DNA from: Limanda limanda
Taxonomy: Eukaryota > Chordata > Actinopteri > Pleuronectiformes > Pleuronectidae
Length of the DNA stretch: 64,000 nucleotides
Assembly (NCBI RefSeq): GCF_963576545.1
Contig: NC_083649.1
Coordinates: 3,242,406 to 3,306,405 of the forward strand
Direction: 5' to 3'
Shown: piece by piece, positions 9,989-20,960 of the stretch
Position numbering within the stretch: the stretch's first letter is position 1
Layout of the letters: the number at the start of each line of letters is the position of its first letter
The notes under the pieces: model-generated
Told to the model about the DNA's origin: nothing
The model's input: the letters and a program-made list of their open reading frames with translations, nothing else
Database searches by the model: none
Program-made: the position numbers and the translations under genes

Positions 9989-10122
9989 TAATTATGACTT
10001 CTTATCCCAGTTTGCTCTTTTATTCCAGATGCTGGTTATTGTAGATCAATCTCAATGATGAAACCTGAACATGTATATGTAAGAAATGACATGATAACAG
10101 ATATAATACTGTAACACGCACA

Positions 10123-10123
<1 letters not shown>

Positions 10124-10184
<61 letters not shown>
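10124..10184. repeat. (CA)n microsatellite
   Basis: About 30 uninterrupted CA units directly downstream of the 9-kb gene. Confidence 0.95.
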
Positions 10185-10189
<5 letters not shown>

Positions 10190-12160
10190 ACTAAGTGGTC
10201 GAACTGATCTCGGATCTTTTACCTGATCGTATGTGTAAAAAAAGCCTGCAGCTGTTTTTCCGTTGTTGCTTTAATGAGACAGAAGTTCTCACCTTCTTCT
10301 TCTAACTTTGCTTTTGATGCGTCACCGTAGAAATGAAATCACACACAACCTTGAACAGAGTGAAACTCAGAGTGCACGGTGGCAAAGTCTCTTGAAGTGA
10401 CTCACAATCCTGCTGTGTGGAAACAAGATGGTTTTTGTGGCGGAACATTGAAGTTTCAAACCTTGAACTTTCCTGGAGATAAAGTGCGTTGAGCCAATTC
10501 AACCCTCCTCTCTGATCGCTTCATTATCATTTTATCTTTCACTAGTTTCTTCCCGTCCTCCTCTCTCTCTTTTAGGAGATCCTGTTATTGTCAGTTTCTC
10601 CGACTCCTGCGTTTCTCGCCCCCGAGCTTTGGCGGTTTTTCTTGCTGCCGTGATACAAACGTGTGCAACATCTTCTATTTTGTTCAGGCCTGCTTCTCCC
10701 TCTGGGCTTTGGAATGAAATCTTTTTTACGCTGTTATCAAATCAGAGAACCATGACTATACTTGACACCCTCAGTGCGCCGGTGTAACTGAGACAAATTA
10801 ACATGCCTTTACTCTTCTTGGTCAATAAAGTAACACGGATCCCGAGGCCATTCTTTTTCTTTCAGAGGAACAAAAATCTAAAAAGCAGCAGTCTGACACA
10901 GATTAGGCTCTTTGTGGGTTTGCGTGTCGCGGTAAATCATGATGAGTAACACCCCAGTGTTTCTCACTTTTCTCCATTAGTGAGTTTTTGAATGAGTGCC
11001 TCTGGTCCACTCGCACCAAATCAAAAAGCCCTGACAAGGACAGCTGCCGGAGGGGACTCTGGCGTGATTTGCACCGGTGCCATTTCCCTCTGGCAGCAAA
11101 CGCACAATCGCAAAACCGTGACAGAGATTGTGCTACAATTCGTCTTTAGATTACAGTAATTAAACTGTCAAGAGCTCAGAGCGGCAATATTTCAGCAGTG
11201 GAAACATGCAATTGATCAACGCTGCATTATGAGTTCACTTTAAACATCTTTAGGGTGACATCTGGAGCAAAACAGGCGCCATTATAACAACAACTTTAAT
11301 GAAGCTGTGCCATGTGCACGGTGTCAGAGTGTGTGTCAGAGTGTGTGTCTGAGTGTGTGTGTGTGTGTGTGCAGCTTCAGGCTGTTACTTGAGATGAAAT
11401 AAACACAACGACACAAGGCAGCCAATTTGAGATATCATGATTTATCAGAAACGTCTGGAAGGAGCTCAGCAGCCTAAAGGTCACAGGTTTGACTCCGGTT
11501 CTTCAAAGTCCGTTATGCATCATCCACGTGTGTCATCTTACAAAGAGAAGTGACATGAATCCATCACCTCAACCAAACGTCTGGAGTTTAAATACCACTG
11601 TATCCAAATAGAGCTGTGTGTGTGTTTGCCGTAGAGCAACAAGCAGGAGGAGCAGGAGGAGCAGGAGGAGCGTGAGGAGCAGGCCCGGAGGCAGCAGCTG
11701 GCACACATCTGCTTCTGGACCACTTGGAGATTATTAAGTAAAAGGTCAGTCAGGCAGCTGGTGGGTCAAAGACAGACAGAGACGTCCACATCCATGTCCA
11801 CACTGGCGGGAGGCGGCGTGCGTGACAGATTGTTTTGGGCCTTTGTGCATCGAGGAGAAATGCTGTGTTTGTTTCTCTCCTGTGGGAAACCTACAGTGGA
11901 TGTATGCACCTGTGAAAAGGAAACCGTTTTTCCTCTCCTGAGTGTAAAGATGGACGACACGTCTCCACTGAATCCACACGAACCAGCGACTGTTAATAAA
12001 AAATGGATGTCTGGAAAGTGAAGCCTGAAAAATAGAAGAAGAAGAAGTCTGTGAGAAAATGACTTTCACTCGGTTTTTATATCATCAAATATCAAATTAA
12101 AACACTTGAACATGCACGTGTGCTAAGAACCGTCTTTTTAATGTGTTCTTCCCTTTAGAG
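10190..12160. other. Gene-free unique DNA, possible conserved noncoding elements
   Basis: No exon could be supported. The block 10600-11260 is well mixed in base composition, lacks repeats and contains motif-dense stretches (for example ATGCAAT, TAATTA and CAGCTG near 11040-11225) of the sort seen in developmental enhancers. This is an impression from composition and needs alignment. 11330-11380 holds a short GT array and 11640-11690 a GAGCAGGAG array. Confidence 0.35.
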
Positions 12161-12162
12161 TT

Positions 12163-12245
12163 TGGTCCATGTCCCGTCTCTTAACATGGAGGAGACAGGG
12201 TTTACGAGCTACACTGCAGCCAGCCACCAGGGGGCGATCCAGATG
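12163..12245 (+). repeat. Short interspersed repeat with CTCF-like core, copy 1
   Basis: 'tcatgtcccrtc' to 'ctacactgcagccagccacc-agggggcg' is shared with 34295-34385 at high identity; the flanking sequences differ. CCACCAGGGGGCGA at 12224-12237 resembles the CTCF core. Family unnamed. Confidence 0.6.
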
Positions 12246-13330
12246 ATTCGTCTCACACTGTTCTAACACCGATTCTCAATTATTGATGGAATCGTTCTCG
12301 GAGATTTGTCGGCCTCATGTTTGCATCAGTGCAGGTGCTTTTCACGCTGGTCTCAGGTCAGCGTCCGACCGGAGGCCTCGTCCATCGTCCTCATACAACA
12401 GCCCCCCCCCCCCCACTGTCTGTGTTTGACTCGCGCCTCACAATGAATTATTCACCGAGCGATTCATTATCCCGACTGGACGAGCCCGGAGGAGGATGAG
12501 TCCCATCGGGAGCTCGGCCTCTTCCTTCTCCGAGGAGCCGGGAAAGCTCTCAGAATAATTGAGTTGTGGTTTTGGAGAGTTTATTTGGAAGGGAGGGGAT
12601 GGGTGGGGTGGGGGGGGGGGGGGGGGGTCTCATTCCATCTCATTGTATTAAGCACAAAAACAACTGCGCTTGTCTGCCGTGATTGATTTCACACACAGGC
12701 CGAGTGGCTTCGCTGCCAAAGCCCTGGTCAGGACGCCGGAGGGGAGACGTGAAGCTGCATCACTGTGTGTTTTCATTTATGAGCTTTTTAAGACTTTGAA
12801 AGAACGAGACAAGGCGTCTGCAGACTTTTGATTTAAAACACAATTTGGCGACGAGAGCTCCTTTTATTCGGCGTGAAGGTTGAACGAGCAGAAGTGATTC
12901 CTGCGCACACAGGTCACACCTGGATTCAGTTTCACCGAGACGAGTATTAACTTCTACTTCTGCACATTACTGTCAAGAGCGGCTGTTGTTTCCCTGCAGA
13001 GAGGGAAAGTCCTCTAGCCTGAGGAGAAGCCGAAATGGAGTTTAAATAAAAGTCTGGAACGGCGAATCAGCTTCAGACGGAATAAAGGGAAACGTAGAAA
13101 TGTAGAAACATGGTCTCAGGTCAGAGGTCACACAGAGGATTAGGGAATGTCATGTTAAGGAATCAGAAAGAAGATCTTCGAAAGCAAAGAGTTGAAACCT
13201 TCTCTGAGATTAGATCTCCGTGCTCAGATCCCTCAGAGCAGCTTCTGTTGTCCGTCGCTCAGTCGAAGCTCAGCTGACGTGTTCCCAGGGTTCTCCTCAA
13301 GTCTGCAGATACAGAACACTTTCAATGGTC
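12246..13330. other. Gene-free DNA
   Basis: Contains a C run (12403-12414) and a G run (12609-12629). No gene or complete mobile element seen. Confidence 0.4.
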
Positions 13331-14157
13331 TAATGGGAATTAACGGGAATTAACGGGAATATACAGGAATATACAGGAATATACGGGAATTAACGGGAAT
13401 TAACGGGAATTAACGGGAATTAACGGGAATAAACTGGAAATGTTGTGGGTAATTTATACTAACTGTATTTACCTTGTCATATACAGACATAAATATAAAC
13501 ATTTTGTTGTGTCATGGGCTGATTTGAGCCCTGAGGAAACTTTGGGCACTTGACTATATGCTTCTGCATCGTTGTGTCATTCTTAACATAGGTCTTTGCA
13601 CAGTATTTGCAAATGTACACAGCCTTTCCTTCTACATTGGATGGGGTGAAATGTCTCCACACATGAGAGAGTGCACGTGGCATTGTTCTGTAGAATAAGA
13701 TGAGAAAAAAGTTTGTAAAAAAACACTAATGCAATGCCAGAGATATAAATAGTTAGCCAAACAATTGGAATCGTCTGTAAACATATTTTACAATTGATGG
13801 ATAAATGAATGGAAATAGTCTAGATGAACAGATGAACAATCCTCAATCAGCATGCTCATATATTTTCCCAGTAATATCATGGAAACTTACCTGACTAGTC
13901 CTTCACTCTACAGCAGGCCTCAATAGCCCTGCTGTAGAGTGAAGGATGCTGGGAGTTATCTGTGCATGTGATGGAAGAATGCACAGTGGAGGGTTGAAAC
14001 TCAACGTTCCATACATCTTTAAAATAGAGTTTTGAATGATGTTTTTATTGCTCAGCGTTTGATTCGCGTACATTTTTTTTTTTCAAAATTCCCCAAATTC
14101 CAGAGCTTAACTTCCCACGTAAAGTTTCCGGAAACTTTCCACCCCTTTGCAACCCTA
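13331..14157 (-). mobile_element. BED-only hAT-like element, copy 1 (left end lost)
   Basis: The right end CCCTTTGCAACCCTA (to 14157) is the family TIR, and the interior matches the copies at 15287, 27957 and 47677. The usual left TIR and its adjoining GGAAACTTTCC block are absent. In their place is an array of a 10-bp unit (taacgggaat / atacaggaat, about 11 units, 13331-13436), apparently expanded from the three or so units present in other copies. It retains the internal 17-bp hairpin (about 13902-13945) and the BED ORF. Confidence 0.85.
13477..13683 (-). CDS. BED-type zinc-finger peptide of hAT element, copy 1
   Basis: Intact 68-codon ORF from ATG at 13683. It carries the BED signature: an aromatic lead (HVWRHF, residues 7-12), CKYC at 25-28, and H42 with C46 in HIVKC. 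BED fingers bind DNA and normally sit at the N-terminus of hAT transposases; here nothing follows. A polypyrimidine tract and TTCTACAG acceptor lie immediately upstream, and an AAG|GTAAAT donor-like site immediately after the stop. Residue 14 is Pro, against Ser in the other copies. It may be just a relic exon. Confidence 0.6.
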   Translation of the reverse strand: MPRALSHVWRHFTPSNVEGKAVYICKYCAKTYVKNDTTMQKHIVKCPKFPQGSNQPMTQQNVYIYVCI

Positions 14158-15278
14158 GGTGTGCCCTCTAGTGGAATACATGCACATGTGCAATATAACG
14201 CACAGTATCAGCCAGTTTGCTGCTGTATTTGTGGATTTTAATATTCATAGATTTGGAACAATTGACAAAGGTTAGTTCAAGGATTTAACTTTACCTCGAA
14301 AAACCAGAGCAGAGATCCAGGTGGTGAAAAACAGATTTAGATTTTCAGAACCTTTAAAAACAACATAACAATAATCACAAAGATCCATTTATCATCCCCG
14401 TCCGTTTTCATCATCGATGGACACTAATGAAACAAGAGGGATTCATTTATTTCTACTTTGTCTGGACTTTTAAAAGTGATAAATCAAACAGAGTGATTTG
14501 TTTTAACTGGCAATATGTAATCAATTTTAATTTCCAAGTGATTTGCTGAACTCGGCTCCACAGATGTAGCAACGACGTCCCATGACTCAAAGTGGATCTC
14601 TGCGCTGTAGAGAAATCGCTGCTGCTGCCGTGCTGCCATGTCGAGGTCACTCAGAAATAAGGATAACGTCAGGAAACACAAATAAATTATCATTACGTTC
14701 CATTATGTTCCTCTCTCTCTCCCCTCGGGGGCAAAGTCAATCAGGAGCGAATGAAAATGAAAATCTTTGTGCCTCAAATTGGATTTGCACTGATGAAGGT
14801 CATTTCATTGGGAGCAAAGAGCCGACTAATTCCTGAAATAGGAATTGATTCAGATTGTTCTGCAGCTTCAGCCGTTTGTGCTGCTGCCCCCCCCCCCCCC
14901 CCCCATCCCACCCCCCCACTGTTTCTCAGAGTTCACTTCTCACAACGATTCCACATGTTTGGACCAGAACTTTCCCTCGAGGCTCATAAACAAGAACCAA
15001 ACAGGCGTGTTTACAAATCAGTATATTACAGTGTCTCTGTGAAAAGTATTGTCTTCATTTGTCCCTTGTGTTTGTAGAGATGTTAAACGATAAAATAATG
15101 TTGACAGCAGTGGATATAAATGGATGATTCCTCTAAATTGCTTTAAAATCTCAATATATGCAAAATAAATAAATACTCAAATTACGTTTGGTTTAAATCC
15201 AAACCACAGCTCAGGTTGATCTGATGCATTAGTGGGAACACACGTTGTTTTAGAATTAAATTGGTGTCAAATTACTGT
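14158..15278. other. Gene-free DNA between two BED elements
   Basis: 14161-14174 read on the minus strand is CCACTAGAGGGCAC, a CTCF-core match right at the end of BED copy 1. 14600-14870 is unique-looking and motif-rich (possible conserved noncoding element). A poly(C) run spans 14886-14904. No exon seen. Confidence 0.4.
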
Positions 15279-15286
15279 GGTGCGTC

Positions 15287-15895
15287 TAGGGCTGCAAAAT
15301 TCCGGGAATATTCAAGGTTGGAAACTTTCCATGGGAATTAACGGGAATTTACGGGAATATACGGGAATTAACTGGAATAAACTGGAAATGTTGTTGGTAA
15401 TTTAAACTAACTGTATTTACCTTGTCATATACAGACATAAATATAAACATTTTGTTGTGTCATAGGCTGATTTGAGCCCTGAGGAAACTTTGGGCACTTG
15501 ACTATATGCTTCTGCATCGTTGTGTCATTCTTAACATAGGTCTTTGCACAGTATTTGCAAATGTACACAGCCTTTCCTTCTACATTGGATGAGGTGAAAT
15601 GTCTCCACACATGAGAGAGTGCACGTGGCATTGTTCTGTAGAATAAGATGAGAAAAAAGTTTGTAAAAAAACACTAATGCAATGCCAGAGATATAAATAG
15701 TTAGCCAAACAATTGGAATCGTCTGTAAACATATTTTACAATTGATGGATAAATGAATGGAAATAGGCTAGATGAACAGATGAACAATCCTCAATCAGCA
15801 TGATAATATCAAAATTCCCCAAATTCCCGAGCTTAATATTCCCGTGGAAAGTTTCCGGAAATTTAACGGAAACTTTCCGCCCCTTTGCAACCCTA
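15287..15895 (-). mobile_element. BED-only hAT-like element, copy 2 (609 bp)
   Basis: Complete ends: TAGGGCTGCAAAA at the left and TTTGCAACCCTA at the right, flanked by a perfect 8-bp duplication GGTGCGTC (15279-15286 and 15896-15903). Compared with copies 1, 3 and 4 it lacks about 200 bp around the internal hairpin and the CAG|GTAAGT donor. The BED ORF is intact. The perfect TSD means this shortened form moved as such or lost the segment after insertion. Confidence 0.92.
15425..15631 (-). CDS. BED-type zinc-finger peptide of hAT element, copy 2
   Basis: Intact 68-aa ORF from ATG at 15631, identical to copy 1 except Ser at residue 14. The acceptor upstream of the ATG is kept, but the matching 5' donor has been deleted with the hairpin segment, so splicing of a leader exon is no longer possible from within this copy. 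Confidence 0.6.
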   Translation of the reverse strand: MPRALSHVWRHFTSSNVEGKAVYICKYCAKTYVKNDTTMQKHIVKCPKFPQGSNQPMTQQNVYIYVCI

Positions 15896-15903
15896 GGTGC
15901 GTC

Positions 15904-17174
15904 AGATAACTTTTACAAAAAAACCCAATAGTTTGACACAGTTTGTTCGGAGCCAATAAACAAGTCTGAAAATTTGTCTTCAAACCAAGTTCTGCATTTT
16001 ATAAATCCTCTCATCTCTCCTCGGATCACCCGATGATTTGAAGCTGCATATTTCTAAACTCTTCTTTTCTTTAAAAGAGCATCTACAGGCTGGATGCTGG
16101 TCTGCAAAGCGTTTTCAAGAGGCCCTCACTTCTCTCTCTCCATCTCTGCCTCTCTCTCCATCAGGGATTGAGTTCGAGCCGACGCTGGCACTGAAAACAC
16201 AAACCAGAAAACAATACTCGCCGGGGAAATAGTAACCGAGGCGGCAATAAAAGAGATGCTACAGATCTGTGAAATAATAAAGCGAAAAGCAGCATCAGGA
16301 GGTCTGGCTTTTAAAAGTGCAGAGAGCAGGAGAGGAGCTTGCAGAGTCAGATAAAGGAAGAGGAGGAGGAGGAGGAGGAGGAGGAGGAGGAGGAGGAGGA
16401 GGAGGAGGAGGAGGAGGAGGAGGAGGGAGAGTGAAAATACAGCAGGGGGAGACGACTAAAGGGAGTTGGTTTTCTTTGTGTGTTTGCTGAGGCGTGAAAT
16501 GCAAAACAAACTCCAGTGCACGCACGCACACAGTGTGGTGTCATGTTGAAGGAGGCGGTGGAGGTAGCTCCTCCTCCTTCTCCTGGTCGGCGTGCTCTCC
16601 TGGAACACACCCACTTTCCTTACATGTAAAAAAAAAACAGCCTGAACTGGATATTTCCTTTCTTCCCGCCCAGCAGCCTTATCAGCCGACCCCAGGGGGA
16701 GAAAACTCCAGATGTGCATCAACACGGCTGAGACGTCAAATTAAAGCAAATGTGATTCAATGAAGACGAAGGAGCAGATGCAGAGGAAGATAACTCCGGA
16801 ATATAGAGATTACATGTGAGGGTTGAAATAGGAGCAGAGCACAGGTGAGAATTCTAAAGGAATATTAAAACTCTGATTTGTGTGGTGGTATTAAACTGCC
16901 GCCCTCAGGTTTGTCTGACAGGCGGCTCCGGGGCCTGAAGCCCTCGGTGCAGCTCAAACAAACTGGATTCTGGATCTTCTTCCTGTGTGAGATCCCCCTG
17001 ACTGCACCCCCGGCTGATGTTGCTGTTCTCTGTGTTCCACTGGCCCTGTCCTCCTCCTCTTCCTCCTGCCATGATCGCTACATCATGACCTTTGACCTCC
17101 AAGCCCGCTGAGGGTCATGCCTGCGGCCAGAGCACGCCGGCCTCCACCTCCCAGAGCTCCCAGTTCAACATGTG
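15904..17174. other. Gene-free DNA with GAG microsatellite
   Basis: No exon supported. Contains the GAG array listed separately. Pyrimidine-rich at 16129-16163. The open frames around 16295-16763 are products of the array or short random frames. Confidence 0.4.
16359..16427. repeat. (GAG)n microsatellite
   Basis: About 22 GAG/AGG units. It creates long poly-Pro/Ser frames on the minus strand that are not genes. Confidence 0.95.
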
Positions 17175-17182
17175 GCTCCGCC

Positions 17183-17577
17183 CATAGATATATATAAAGA
17201 CTAGATGTCTCCTCTGCGTTGCCGGCCAACGGAGCCGGACGTCACCACATGGCGGCCATCTTGCCAGAGGTTGCTTGTTCACCCATAGGCTTGTTTTTCA
17301 ACCGATTTTTCAACGGTTTGGTTTGTTATAAACGTCAGAGATGTAGATATGACACTGCATACTTATATATAATGTTATTTTCTGAAAAATTTAATAACTA
17401 GATCTCTGCCGTTTATAACAAACCAGATCGTTTCGAAATCGGTTGAAAGTTAAGCAAGTTATGGTTATTTACCAACACAACGTTATGGGTGAGCGAGCAA
17501 CCTCTGGCAAGATGGCCGCCATGTGGTGACGTCCGGCTCGGTCGAACGAGATATCTAGTCTTTATTATATATCTATG
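17183..17577. mobile_element. Near-perfect fold-back element with 8-bp TSD
   Basis: 395-bp palindromic element. CATAGATATATATAAAGACT at the left is matched by AGTCTTTATTATATATCTATG at the right, and the pairing continues for about 190 bp per arm ('gccggacgtcaccacatgg', 'cggccatcttgccagaggtt', 'gtttgttataaacg'), leaving a short AT-rich centre near 17370. It is flanked by the exact duplication GCTCCGCC (17175-17182 and 17578-17585). No ORF. The 8-bp TSD suggests mobilisation by a hAT transposase. Its RNA would form a long double-stranded hairpin. Confidence 0.9.
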
Positions 17578-17585
17578 GCTCCGCC

Positions 17586-17925
17586 TGTCGCAGCTCACTG
17601 AGCAGGAGAAGGTTTCACCATGAGGATGAGGAAGAGGAGGAAGAGGAGGAATCACAGGAGGCCGATGGAAGCGTGAGCTCCTCGGTGGAGGTCATGACCT
17701 TCGACCTCTTCTGTTGATGCACACGTTGACCTCACTGTTCTCATCAACCTGGGTCGGCTCTCGAGTCAATAAAGGTCAAAATCAAACACACAGCTCGACT
17801 TAGTGAAGCCTCGGCACCGAAGAAGTAATTAACATTTGCACCTAATCGTTAAAACAAAAGGTTTTGTCCGACTGTTATTGGAAGCAGGCATTATTCAGAC
17901 ACACACACACACATACACACACACC

Positions 17926-17966
<41 letters not shown>

Positions 17967-18045
17967 ACACAGACACACACAGACACACGCACTCTAGGTG
18001 CCTTAAACAACAAGGACACGGTGTCAGAGCCACTGCTTCACCTCC

Positions 18046-18128
<83 letters not shown>

Positions 18129-18680
18129 CCCCGCAGACACAGGGTCTCTGAACAAAAAAGTTTTCCATCAGTTCTTCTGTGGAGTTCAAATCCCTTTTGT
18201 TTATTCATTTTCCAAATATAATTTCCAGCGAAACGAGCCGTAGATCCATGAAATATGCATGATCCTCCCCCGAAGTAGACCGAGGCAAACACAGACACAC
18301 TGCACGTTTCAGGATTATCAGTAAACTTGAAAATGATAAACAATAAAGGGGAAATAGGGCTGTTGATGACTCACAAAGTTATTTTAGCAGAAATCACTTC
18401 TTGTCCTTTGTTTAACCACCGACGCCTCAGAGTTCCCTTCTGCAAGTGAATACATTTATTTAAAAACCTGCAGAGGATTGTTTATCTATATTTTATTGCC
18501 CCGACTGAGGTTATTGATGTAGTGATGAAAATAAGGCACATTTAGGAGATTGATATCTAGTGCAGAAATCATCCAGAGCGTCTGTTTGTGAAGCTGCACG
18601 AGTCTCAACCTGATTCTGGATCACTTCCATGTGGACGAGGTTTCTAACACAACAACAACACTGATCTTTCCACAGCAGAG
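17586..18680. other. Gene-free DNA with CA microsatellites
   Basis: GAG-rich stretch at 17620-17665, then the CA arrays listed separately. No coding signal. Confidence 0.4.
17899..18126. repeat. Two (CA)n arrays
   Basis: CA/CACAGA arrays at 17899-17989 and 18046-18126, separated by about 55 bp of unique sequence. Confidence 0.95.
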
Positions 18681-18689
18681 TTTATACGT

Positions 18690-19262
18690 CATGTCCCGCC
18701 TCCTGCTGCTCTACAGGCTCCGCCCCTCGCCTGGATGTTCCCCACATGTTCCTGTTTTCTTCTTTTTTTTTAAACATGTTTATTGGTTTTATACATTTAC
18801 ATCAATTTACACACATACAAGAACCTTCCCCAACCTGAACATATGGCAGTATAAAATGACAGTAAATAATACAAATATCACAAAAATTGCCAAGTTATGA
18901 TTAATACATAAATTCAAGAAGGACAAAAACTTACAATGAAAATACTAATTTAGTTTAAACATATATATATCTACATAAGTAAAATAAAATAGTCACAAAC
19001 ATGGAACAGAGCACAGCACACATTCCTCACAACAGATTAGTCACTTCACATTTCCAACGCCTCTTCAATGTCACTATTCTAAACAAAGTCCAAAAACATC
19101 TCCCAGATACAGTCACATGTTCCTGTTTGAACGAGTCGGACCCGACAACCTGCTGCTCTACAGGCTCCGCCTCCTGCTGCTCTACAGGCTCCGCCCCTCG
19201 CCTGATGTTCCCACATGTTCCTGTTGGTGTGAACGAGTCGGACCCGACAACCTGCTGCTGCT
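18690..19262 (+). repeat. Local tandem duplication split by a retroposon
   Basis: The module 'ctgctgctctacaggctccgcc...ctgatgttcccacatgttcctgt' occurs at 18702-18757 and again at 19150-19225, and 'gaacgagtcggacccgacaa' is present twice (19129 and 19232). A local duplication of about 90 bp therefore surrounds the insertion at 18758-19113. Confidence 0.7.
18758..19113 (-). mobile_element. Poly(A) retroposon fragment with 15-bp TSD
   Basis: Read on the minus strand, the 356-bp insert ends with AATAAACATGTTT followed by an A-rich tail (18758-18772 read on + as 'ttcttcttttttttt'). It is bounded by the exact duplication CACATGTTCCTGTTT at 18743-18757 and 19114-19128. These are marks of L1-type target-primed reverse transcription. 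The body is AT-rich with no clear reading frame, so it is a LINE 3'-UTR fragment or a reverse-transcribed noncoding RNA. Confidence 0.85.
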
Positions 19263-19695
19263 TAATATGTGAAAGGACCCAATTTTTATTCATTTATAAA
19301 ACTGGCTTCTGAGTGTTTGTAGATGGAGCTTGATTAAAATTCAAAACTCTTCAAATTCAACTTGAACTTTTACCTAATAACTATAAACTGAGAAAGTTTT
19401 TGCAAACTACCTGTCGTTGAGTCTGGATTATTTTATTCTTTAATATAATAATATAATAATAAACCACAGCTGAGGACTCCGACATGTCCGTCACCGAGAG
19501 GCTGATGCTGCTGATGGAGCAGACGGAGACAGCTGATTGGACGATGGGTGGGCGGAGGAGGAGGGGGGGGGGGTCCATCTGGTTGGTGAAAGTAACGGTT
19601 GAGTGACACCCGGGCGTTAACCATGTCACATCAGTCTTTACTGGGAGGCGCTGACTCACCCTCTGTCATTCAGCCACGGTATAAAATGATGGAGC

Positions 19696-20001
<306 letters not shown>

Positions 20002-20124
20002 GACACCACATTATAGCCTTGATAGCTCCGGGTTGTTTCTACAAGTTTGATTTAGTTGTGTCCGGATTGAGGAGGAAAGAAGTTTTAAAAAGTAGAATCA
20101 ATAGCAGTTGATTGTTGTTTTTCT

Positions 20125-20335
20125 TTGGGGATTTCCTGTTTGTTTCCTGTTTGTTTCCTGTTTGTTTCCTGTTTGTTTCCTGTTTGTTTGCTTCAGCTCG
20201 ATTAGAGTAACGAGGTCCTGAGGCCAAACCGCTTCCTGATCTGACTTCAGGATCTGACTTCAGGATCTGACTTCAGGATCTGACTTCAGGATCTGACTTC
20301 AGGATCTGACTTCAGGATCTGACTTCAGGATCTGC
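20125..20335. repeat. Two adjacent minisatellites (11 bp and 13 bp)
   Basis: Five or so copies of an 11-bp unit (gtttcctgttt, 20145-20190) lie about 35 bp before roughly eight perfect copies of a 13-bp unit (gatctgacttcag, 20227-20333). The near-perfect copies imply recent expansion. Confidence 0.92.
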
Positions 20336-20559
20336 AGGCAGCTTCACGTGTCTCTGCCTTCAGGAGTAAAATCTCTTCCCAGTTTGACACAGATATCGTT
20401 ATGGTGCGATAAGGCGTCTATTTCAAAATAAAAGCAGTTTTGTTGTGACGACAGTGTGTTTGTGAGATTACTTTTTTAACATTCTTTTTCTATTTAACAG
20501 AGCCAGGCATTTCAGTAGGCCGAATTCAGTTCAGTTGCTTTATATCTATTTGAGAATGT

Positions 20560-20960
20560 TATGTCACGCAACTGCCTTACTTAAAGTCAACTTGACTGCG
20601 TTAACTTTTTATCTTCTTAAATTTTAATTAGTTGAACATAACAGTATTAAGTAGGTTCAATGTAAGAATAATCAATACAAATTATCTAATATAGTTAGAT
20701 TGAATATACTCAATTTAGTTGTGTGTAACTAATTAGTTGAACATAACAGTATTAAGAAGGTTCAATGAAAGAATATTACATACAAATTAACCAATCAAGT
20801 TCAATTTAATATACTCTATTCCCTTGTGTATAATGTATTTGGTTTCATTTAGTCCATATTACAAAATAATATACAAGCAGTAACTTAACACAGTTGTGTG
20901 GAACCACTTGACAAAACTTTGTTAAGTAAATCCAAAAAGACATTTTAACGCCATTTTGAC
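20560..20960. repeat. AT-rich repeat with ~105-bp internal duplication
   Basis: 'ttagttgaacataacagtat' occurs at about 20630 and about 20730 with similar following sequence, giving two diverged units. The outer parts ('ttaagtcaacttgac' near the left, 'ccacttgacaaaactttgttaag' near the right) look loosely inverted, hinting at a decayed mobile element. Not named. Confidence 0.5.

Noticed and set aside
11470..11510. tRNA-like B box (GGTTTGACTCC) suggesting a tRNA or SINE
   Set aside because: No matching A box, cloverleaf or poly(A) tail could be drawn.
13331..13440. 10-bp array considered as a CRISPR-like repeat
   Set aside because: Units are contiguous with no spacers, and the host is a eukaryote.
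17864..18343. His-Thr and Cys-Val repeat ORFs
   Set aside because: Frames of the CA microsatellites.
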